Shown: positions 59,425 to 64,000 of the stretch, piece by piece
How the letters are laid out: each line of letters opens with the position of its first letter
Position numbering within the stretch: position 1 is the stretch's first letter
Origin: Progne subis subis
Lineage: Eukaryota > Chordata > Aves > Passeriformes > Hirundinidae
Reading direction: 5' to 3'
DNA length: 64,000 nt
Assembly (NCBI GenBank): GCA_022316685.1
Contig: JAKJHU010000046.1
Span: forward strand, 5,121,001 to 5,185,000
Program-made: the position numbers and the translations under genes
Notes under the pieces: model-generated
Seen by the model: the letters and a program-made list of their open reading frames with translations, nothing else
Databases searched by the model: none
Told to the model about the DNA's origin: nothing

Positions 59425-59443
59425 GGGGATAAGGGGTAGAAGA
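59425..59443 (+). promoter_or_regulatory. Polypurine tract (plus-strand primer)
   Basis: GGGGATAAGGGGTAGAAGA directly before the 3' LTR is purine-rich with only two T interruptions. It still contains two intact GGGG runs although flanking pol is heavily GG-to-AG changed, as would fit protection in an RNA:DNA hybrid. Confidence 0.7.
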
Positions 59444-60107
59444 TGTCCTGGGGTGACTGTGTATCCCCAATCGTCTGTTGGGTGCAGGGGGGAGGGCAAG
59501 CGCGGTTTGTTTTTCCCCAGGAAAACTCTGCTCATCCAAGTGACCTTGAAGCGGGGGAGCTGGAAGTCGGCGAGACTGAAGAAGCTCTGTTGTTTTTCTC
59601 GGGCAGTTAGTTTAGTTTAGTGCTAGCATAGTGTTAGATGCTGTAGAATAGCTGAAGCTTTTTTTGCTTTTTTTTTTGCTTTCTTCTTTTTTTTTCCTTT
59701 TTTTCTTTCCTTTTTTCTTTTTTTTTTTTTGCCCTCTCCTCGGAACTGTTCCAACCTCTCCAGACTGAGGACCTGAGGAAGCACCGGGGGGCCTCCACAG
59801 GGGACCCACCCCACCGAGACCACCAAGACCAGCCCTGCACATTTTTTTTTTTTTTCAACGTCAGCGGAGAGAGAGTGGTGGAGCACACTGACAATCTTCA
59901 AGAGGAGAGACTTTCTTTAAGTTTGTTATCCCTCCGTAAGCGGCACGAAGCTCTTATCATCGGGTATTGTGCTAAGAGTGCTTTGCCTGTGTAATAAACA
60001 AGTTTTTTCCACTTCTCTCTGAAGAAGTTTTTCCCGAACCAGTTGAAAGAAGAGAGAGGAGGGCCCCTTAAGAAGATTTCTCCCAAAATCTGCCTGAAAC
60101 CACCACA
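59444..60107 (+). repeat. 3' LTR
   Basis: 664 bp, TGTCCTGG...CCACCACA, AATAAA at 59,993-59,998. Relative to the 5' LTR it has A for G at 59,975, 60,001, 60,023, 60,046-60,048, 60,053, 60,060, 60,070, 60,071 and 60,074. Each changed base was followed by G in the 5' LTR. The first 530 bp show no G/A difference. Confidence 0.97.
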
Positions 60108-60112
60108 CTCTG
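60108..60112 (+). repeat. Target-site duplication, right copy (CTCTG)
   Basis: Exact copy of the left duplication at 53,242-53,246. Together they define the insertion ends. Confidence 0.92.
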
Positions 60113-62301
60113 TTAAGATTCTTTTCATTATGGCAATATGAAGTTAAGGCTACAAAAAGTTTGTTGGGCTTTTCATAAGAACACATGTAAAAACTTGTAT
60201 TTCCTAAATTCCAGAGGCTGACAAATATGATCAGAATGTAGCTAGAAGCAGGTGGGCATGAGGTGTTTGGGACCCTGTCCATTCTGGTCTGTTTATGCAA
60301 GGGATAGTTCTAATCAGCTATATTCTCTTGCTCTATATATCAAACAAATTTTTTTCCCCAAATACAGATCAATAATTTTCCTTATTAGTTTATTTTCTTA
60401 GTTAGTTTTCAAGTGCTCAAGAGGTGGAACTTAAGATAAAGATCCCTCAATGAATAGTCCCATGTTTTTAACTTTAGTTTGTTGAGTTTAATGCTTGCTA
60501 CAGTGTAGAATATACAGTGTATACTTTTAGAGTGTGGGAGCTCTTGTATTTTACCACGTGGTTGGGCAGCAATACCTTTGGGTATCTACAAAAGGTTCTG
60601 CTATGCTTTCCTTCAGGACACAGTAGGAATTGTGAGCCAATAAGTCCTGCAGTAAAATACTTGTCCTTGCTCAATCCATTCAGGATGTTGGCACACTTCT
60701 TCCCATTCTTATATCTTGCTGCATGAATAAGACAAAGAGTGGATCAAGAATTGGTTCACAGAGCTCAAGGATTTTTCTAGTGGAAGCTTTGCATCCTTTC
60801 CTTGTATTGGAATGTTGGCATAGTTCAGCTTTTCCCTCACGGCCAGGTAGGATGTGTGATAGTCCTGGAAATGTCTGTGTATCAGTATCAGTGTAGGGAG
60901 CGTGGTCCTCCCAGAGCTGCTGGGCAAGGGTAGATGGCTGTGCCATGCACTGCACCACCAGGCTGGAGAAAAGATGCCTGGGGGTAGGCTGCTGACACAA
61001 TACAACCTTGTCAGCATTCAGCGTGCTTTCCAGATGAGCAGGCTGAGCTAGCAGATCAAGGAACTCATAGGTCCTGCATCAGAAGGAAGCTTGCAAGAAC
61101 TTTTTCAACACATTAACAACCATAGAAGAAACAGGAGAGGATTCCTTTGATTGGGTGGGATTCACCTATCACTGTTAGGGAAGGCTTCGTGTTCTCTGAA
61201 TGTTTTGGATCAAGATGTGCTCTTTTACAGTCCTTGTCTCTGTAAAGTTGCTGGAGACAACATTAATTTATAACTGGAAGTATTATGACAATGTCAACCC
61301 CCGAAATTTAAACTAAATATCGAAGTACTTAATGACAGCTAAGTTTATCACAGTTGAATCAGCCTAAAGAAACATCAGAAGGCCTGTAGCATGGGTTACA
61401 TACAACCACGATATACCCAAACCTGAGAGAATAACGTGTGAGAAATAATCTTAATCTGAAAGATAAAGAAAAAGAACAATAAAGAAAATAAAACACTGGG
61501 GCAGAGGTCCAGAGAAGTTCAGGTATCTCCATCCTTAGTATGCAATTGGAATTGCCCTTGTTGCACCTTGTGTATTGCTGCTTATAGTATTAATCTGATT
61601 TTAGACTGTTTATGCCAGCAGGCCATGGAGTCATGCAGCTGTGAATCAACTCCAATAACCAGAGTAGGATCAATACCTAATTCTATAAAGAAATCCTCTT
61701 AAAAAGGGCAGGAGACCAAAGCTGGGATTAATAGAGTCTTCCAGTGTACACCTCCAATTGCACATCAGAGAGTTGTCAGTATCCCTGATACAATTTATAC
61801 TGCCTCAAAAACACAAACCTCAGCAAGTACAGAAAGTGAAAGCAGTTTTGGAATGATCTGTGTTAGCGTTGATTCCCTCCACAATAGGCCTAAGCTAACC
61901 CAAACTGATGCTTTTTATACAAATGATTATAAATAGAAGCCAAAATTTTGTCAGACCAATAGTGCAAACTTAACATATTGGCCCCTTGGTGTCATTTGAA
62001 GAAAATTAATGCAGGGGGCCAAAGAGACAGAGTCTGCAATATGTAATGCTCCAGAGACATAGCTGAGATTTTGTTCCTAATGTTGCAGAAATAAATGCTC
62101 TTGGCAAGTCATAGGGGAGGAATAAGACATGCATAAGTAAGATTAATCAGTAAAGCCAGTATCTATCTCATGAGTCATATCTGACATCAAAAATGCCAAG
62201 GTTGTTGCATGTTAAATTTTGCTACTACAGGAAAGGAAAATAACAAAGAATCTCTTGTGCAATTTGTGCCATAGTTTTGGGTAACTGGGAATCACTAGAG
62301 A

Positions 62302-62328
62302 GGAGGGGGGTGGGGGAAGGAGTGGGGG
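62302..62328 (+). other. G-rich tract with quadruplex potential
   Basis: Runs of 6, 5 and 5 G separated by T and by AAGGAGT, with flanking GG pairs, could fold as a G-quadruplex. Sequence pattern only. Confidence 0.4.
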
Positions 62329-63033
62329 CTCTTCTTTCCTCTTTCAATAGAAAACTAAGTGTGAAATCCTGGCCAGGTCAAGTCACTGACAGTGCTGCTG
62401 TGGCTTTTAGCAGGGTCAGGTCCTACACATGGTTTGTACATACGGGTTTACAGTGTAAGGGCAGAATTTCTCAGCCTTTTCTTAGGTAAACTCTCAGAGA
62501 ACTAAGAAGGAATGACAACAGGCCAAAGAGTCTTTCTCTGCTGAAAATGCTAGATCTGTTAAATCAGAGGCAAGAGAATTTTTACTCAGTGAAGGTCCAA
62601 TAGGCTGTTGTGAGCCACTGTTTTGTGACTCAGTAATGAGGGGCTGGGGAGAAAGAAGCAGAGTGTGTCTGAGTGTGCAGTTGTGGCCCCCAGGCTGCAG
62701 GTTCCCAGCTCACCCCCCCTTCCCGTAGTCTGTGCAGAAGTGACCTGATGCAGGAGTGCCTCTTTTTGTGTGCACTGAGCAGTGATGGCTCAGTGTGTGC
62801 TGCTTTGCCTCCCCTTGCAACAAACCACCCTGCTCGCTGTCTGCCCTTTCTGCAAGGGCAGGGAGGTGTGAAGGACAGAAAAGGGGTTTCTGAAGCATTG
62901 TTTTCTGTTTCACTCCTAGGTTTCATGGCACAGTCTAACTTTGTGATGGACTGGACATGTTTTTGCTCTGCGTCAAGGACAACTCTCGATCAGGTCCAGA
63001 AGAAAACACATCAGCAGAACCAAAAGGCATTCT

Positions 63034-63054
63034 TTCAGCACGTGAGACAGAGAT
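63034..63054 (+). promoter_or_regulatory. RE1/NRSE-like motif
   Basis: TTCAGCAC followed four bases later by GACAGAG gives 15 of 21 positions of the RE1 consensus as I remember it, including both half-site cores. In mammals the cholinergic locus next to ERCC6 is controlled by such an element. Weak on sequence alone. Confidence 0.25.
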
Positions 63055-64000
63055 GCCTAATCTTGCTTTTTAAAAGATTATGTTGAATGGGACAGATCCA
63101 AGTTCTTTATCTGTTTACTGCTTTTTTTCCCCACTAGTCCCTTCCCCCTCAGTTTTCTGACTCTTACTTTCCGAGCTTAGGGAAATTGTCAGGCACCCTC
63201 ACTGGTAATAAGAAAGAGGGCAGTGCTTTCAGCATAGAGGAGATTACTGTCAGTCAATGGAAGGACTGCACTTCCTCCTGGAGAATCACATTTCAATCTT
63301 CTGCTTGGATCCTGCAGCTCAGTGGTGCTCCCACATGGGCCCAAGCCTTCAAGGTGCAATCTGGCTCTGCTGGATTTGTGGCAGCAGTTGTCTAGGCAGA
63401 TTCCCCCAGGACTGAAATGAGAGACCTCCTGTACTGAAAACACTTGGGTTTGTCCAGATTGAGCTAAAGTGGGCTCTGCAATTAAGGTTTGTAATGGCTT
63501 ATATCCTTGGGGAAATGACTGCAGGGTTCAGGATGTGGATCTACAAAGGCTGGCCAAGCAGTTGAAGTGGCCACACGGGTGTGAAGTGTTGAGGATGCTG
63601 GGCACCAGGGCAGGAGGGTGGGTGGATAGGGGTCCCCATTTCATTTTTATGATATGTAAAGCACTGTGGAAGAACATTTTTTTGCTGCAGTATCAAGAAC
63701 AAGCGGTTAAGATGGAGTTTTGTCTGCCTCTTTGTGATTCTAATGCTGATCTGCTCCTCTTTGCAGAGAGAAGTCTAACACTTCAGGACATTTTCCCATT
63801 TTGTTCAAATACATTTTTCACTTGTCAGTTTCCCCAGAACAGAAAAACAAAATGGTACCCTAATACAGTTTAGAGATCAACGACTGCACAGGCAAAACAG
63901 AACTCAGTGGACTAAAATCAGAAGGGGAAAACGTACCCCGCTTGCACCACAAACTTGTTGTGTAAAGCATTTCAAAAGGGTTTCGGATACTGATGCCAAT

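Larger units (their letters stand above)
53247..60107 (+). mobile_element. Full-length class III (ERV-L-like) endogenous retrovirus, hypermutated
   Basis: Two LTRs of about 660 bp flank a 5.5-kb interior with a tRNA-Lys1,2 primer site, leader ORF, gag and pro-RT-RNaseH-IN, with no env. The pol motifs and their spacing resemble ERV-L (spuma-related) elements as I know them. Target duplication CTCTG lies at 53,242-53,246 and 60,108-60,112. From gag to integrase everything lies in one reading frame with no indel, but 28 stop codons (24 TAG, 4 TGA) interrupt it after gag. The near-identity of the LTRs outside the deamination-type changes says the insertion is young. It is defective and could only move in trans, if at all. 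Confidence 0.95.
60113..64000. other. Intergenic region beyond the provirus
   Basis: Several open frames of 70-137 codons on both strands, none recognisable. No SLC18A3 or CHAT coding exon is present, although these genes lie beyond ERCC6 in other amniotes. A G-rich run (62,302-62,328) and an RE1-like site (63,034-63,054) are listed separately. Confidence 0.5.

Noticed and set aside
59110..59443. An envelope gene before the 3' LTR
   Set aside because: Only about 330 bp separate integrase and LTR, with no open frame; the element lacks env.
62673..63086. 137-codon plus-strand open frame
   Set aside because: No recognisable domain or supporting splice context, and overlapped by unrelated open frames on the other strand.

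Overview
This window is vertebrate nuclear DNA, most likely from a bird and probably a songbird. The evidence is a compact, canonically spliced vertebrate gene, an ancient CR1 fragment, a passerine-style solo LTR and a young class III (ERV-L-like) endogenous retrovirus. Species assignment is inference; nothing was searched.

Region 1 (about 1-45,480, minus strand) holds one gene, ERCC6 (CSB, the Cockayne syndrome group B Snf2 ATPase). All 20 coding exons can be placed from 44,077 (ATG) to 6,257 (TGA). They join in frame to 4,467 nt, or 1,488 residues, close to the 1,493 of the human protein and with the same exon 2-21 layout. All introns are GT-AG except intron 7, which uses a GC donor. The non-coding exon 1 and promoter lie in a CpG-rich block at about 44,640-45,480 that carries NRF1-like and ETS-like sites and two GC-rich tandem repeats. 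Intron 5 holds a solo LTR (34,789-35,324) with near-matching 5-bp flanks. This is the intron that carries the domesticated PGBD3 transposase in primates; no PGBD3 is present here.

Region 2 (45,480-53,241) is intergenic. I see an old antisense CR1 fragment, a hairpin beside a CTCF-like motif, an isolated TATA box and a (TTTTA)n repeat, but no convincing gene.

Region 3 (53,242-60,112) is a complete provirus: 5-bp target duplication CTCTG, two LTRs of about 660 bp, a tRNA-Lys1,2 primer site, a hydrophobic leader ORF, an open gag, then protease, reverse transcriptase, RNase H and integrase in one uninterrupted frame, and no env. The pro-pol part has no frameshift yet is broken by 28 stop codons counted from the end of gag. 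24 are TAG, 4 are TGA followed by G, and none is an internal TAA. Every one fits G-to-A change at a GG dinucleotide. Their density rises from zero in gag to a maximum in integrase. The two LTRs differ at only 14 bases: 3 are C/T differences at CC within the first 94 nt of the 5' LTR, and 11 are G/A differences at GG within the last 133 nt of the 3' LTR. This looks like a fossil of single-strand cytidine deamination during reverse transcription, in a lineage that lacks APOBEC3. It is the most interesting object in the window.

Region 4 (60,113-64,000) is intergenic. In other amniotes the cholinergic locus (SLC18A3/CHAT) lies beyond this end of ERCC6. No exon of it is visible, but an RE1/NRSE-like sequence occurs near 63,040.
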